Assembly (NCBI GenBank): GCA_030705745.1
Contig: JAUZPT010000026.1
Coordinates: forward strand, 1-16,252
DNA length: 16,252 nt
Source: Bacillota bacterium
GTDB taxonomy: Bacteria; Bacillota; Bacilli; Bacillales; Cytobacillaceae
Direction of reading: 5' to 3'
Below are positions 15,169-16,252 of the stretch, piece by piece (position 1 is the first letter of the stretch; every line of letters begins with the position of its first letter). The notes below the pieces were generated by a model. That model made no database searches. It saw only the letters and a program-made list of their open reading frames with translations, and was not told the DNA's origin. A program made the position numbers and the translations under genes.

Positions 15169-15867
15169 ATGAAATGGCTCGCATTGGCTACTATAATTCT
15201 TTTGTTCCTGCTAATCCTTATAATTTGTACAAAAATATCCATTTTTTTAACATATTATCACCATCAGGATAATGATGATTTGAAGATAGAATTTAAGATA
15301 TGGTTCGGCTTAATCAAGTACAAAATAAATGTGCCGTTAATTAAAGTAGACGAAAATTCTCCTTCGATTGTAATAAAACAAAATACTCAGCAGGGTAAGG
15401 AAATGGGCGGATCTGCTGAAAATGAAACAAAGCAATTTTCTGTTCATGATCTTCTTAACACCGTGCGCGATGCAAAAGAGATACTTGAGCATGTTTTTAA
15501 ATTGCATTCGATTGTAAGGAAGTTCTTGAAAAAAGTGACGATAAAAAAACTGGAATGGAATTCACTAATCGGGCTGGGCGATGCGGCGCATACCGGGATG
15601 ATTGTCGGGGCGTTTTGGGCTATTAAAGGAAGTTTTATTGGACTGCTAAGCCATTATATGAAATTAAAAGAAAACCCTAAAATTTCCATTGTTCCTCATT
15701 TTCAACAAACCATCTCTCAGATGCATATTAAATGTATTTTTCAATTCCGAATCGGGAATGCTATTTTAGCAGGAATAAAACTGATTAAATTCTGGAGAGG
15801 CGGGCTTCCAAAGTTTAGAACAAAACCGTTGTCCACGCTTTCAGGCGAAAAATCAAAATCTATTTAA
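15169..15867 (+). CDS. ytfI: DUF2953 membrane-anchored protein YtfI
   Basis: This 232-residue protein of unknown function belongs to the DUF2953 family. One N-terminal membrane segment (about residues 4-20, LALATIILLFLLILIIC) is followed by a basic, soluble domain. A second, weaker hydrophobic stretch lies near 140-160 (GDAAHTGMIVGAFWAIKGSFIGLL). The ATG at 15169 has AAAGG at 15152-15156, rather far upstream. An in-frame stop at 15160-15162 rules out a longer form. It ends 17 bases before gerW, so the two almost certainly share a transcript and YtfI is probably a sporulation gene. I could not find a convincing sigma-F, sigma-E or sigma-A promoter in front of it. Confidence 0.85.
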   Translation: MKWLALATIILLFLLILIICTKISIFLTYYHHQDNDDLKIEFKIWFGLIKYKINVPLIKVDENSPSIVIKQNTQQGKEMGGSAENETKQFSVHDLLNTVRDAKEILEHVFKLHSIVRKFLKKVTIKKLEWNSLIGLGDAAHTGMIVGAFWAIKGSFIGLLSHYMKLKENPKISIVPHFQQTISQMHIKCIFQFRIGNAILAGIKLIKFWRGGLPKFRTKPLSTLSGEKSKSI

Positions 15868-15884
15868 TCGAGGAGGAAGCACCA

Positions 15885-16252
15885 TTGACTGATCATCCAA
15901 TTCAAGGACTCATGACTACTGCGATGGAAAGCTTAAAGGAAATGATTGATGTAAATACGATCATAGGTGATCCGGTGGAAACCCCTGACGGAAGTGTTAT
16001 TTTGACTGTGTCAAAAGTAGGGTTCGGATTTGCGGCTGGAGGAAGCGAATTTATTCTTGAAAACGCACAAAAAGAAAATAATCAAGGGCAGGGACAGACT
16101 GCGGGGCAAACGAAGCATCCTTTTGGCGGTGGTAGCGGTGGGGGAGTTTCCATAACTCCAATTGCCTTTTTAATCGTTAACTCACAAGGTGTAAAAATGC
16201 TGCATCTTGATGAAAGTACTCATTTATATGAGAAAATTCTCGATTTGGCACC
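15885..16252 (+). CDS. gerW: Spore protein GerW (YtfJ), partial at window edge
   Basis: The frame opens with TTG at 15885 after AGGAGG (15871-15876, eight bases upstream) and stays open to the window edge, giving about 122 residues. It begins (M)TDHPIQGLMTTAMESLKEMIDVN and includes VSKVGFGFAAGGSEF, HPFGGGSGGGVSITPIAFLI and KMLHLDE, which are signatures of the GerW/YtfJ family. B. subtilis GerW is about 150 residues, made in the forespore and needed for L-alanine-triggered germination. The C-terminal ~30 residues are missing only because the window ends. The TTG start agrees with the family's N-terminus. It is co-directional with ytfI at 17 bases spacing. Confidence 0.93.
   Translation, partial: MTDHPIQGLMTTAMESLKEMIDVNTIIGDPVETPDGSVILTVSKVGFGFAAGGSEFILENAQKENNQGQGQTAGQTKHPFGGGSGGGVSITPIAFLIVNSQGVKMLHLDESTHLYEKILDLA

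Noticed and set aside
1..16252. A novel defence, mobile or biosynthetic system
   Set aside because: Every sizeable gene matches a known family, mostly in conserved Bacillus order. No transposase, integrase, direct-repeat array or cluster of unknown co-directional genes is visible.

Overview
The window looks like chromosomal core DNA of a spore-forming, low-GC Bacillaceae species (Bacillus in the broad sense). The gene order follows the Bacillus subtilis ytrP-ytsP-yttP-ezrA-nifZ-thiI-sspA-ytcI-ytcJ-ytdI-ytfI-ytfJ segment as I remember it. The proteins match those families across most of their length. Sporulation is shown by an alpha/beta-type small acid-soluble spore protein behind a sigma-G-like promoter, RefZ behind a sigma-H-like promoter with a 0A-like box, and the start of gerW (ytfJ).

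Layout, left to right. Bases 1-2183 hold a promoter overlapping a long palindrome, the GAF-GGDEF diguanylate cyclase gene dgcP (ytrP) and its terminator. Bases 2185-2395 hold a structured intergenic repeat of a kind I recall from many Bacillus genomes, followed by a weak promoter and a perfect CcpA cre site. Bases 2408-3592 hold a PLP-dependent methionine gamma-lyase gene, which looks like an insertion into the otherwise conserved order. It converges on ytsP (free methionine-R-sulfoxide reductase) across a shared bidirectional terminator. refZ is divergent from ytsP. Then come ezrA, the nifZ-thiI pair (desulfurase and tRNA 4-thiouridine synthase, overlapping by 11 bases), sspA, ytcI (acyl-CoA synthetase) and ytcJ (amidohydrolase). 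An EamA/RarD-type transporter gene follows, again apparently absent from the B. subtilis order. A second bidirectional terminator separates it from nadK2 on the minus strand. The window ends with the ytfI-gerW pair, gerW being cut by the right edge.

Functionally the window mixes housekeeping (cell-division control by EzrA and RefZ, tRNA thiolation by NifZ and ThiI, NADP synthesis by NadK2), signalling (c-di-GMP), spore biology (SspA, GerW, probably YtfI) and carbon or sulfur catabolism (methionine gamma-lyase under probable CcpA control, YtcI, YtcJ).

I see no CRISPR array, toxin-antitoxin pair, phage or transposase gene, rRNA or tRNA, and no convincing undescribed multi-gene system. The most interesting signals are regulatory. 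One is an inverted repeat whose left arm lies inside the rarD promoter spacer and whose right arm covers the rarD ribosome binding site. The second is the palindrome and extra half-site at the dgcP promoter. The third is the structured intergenic repeat. No stretch longer than 300 bases lacks a gene.
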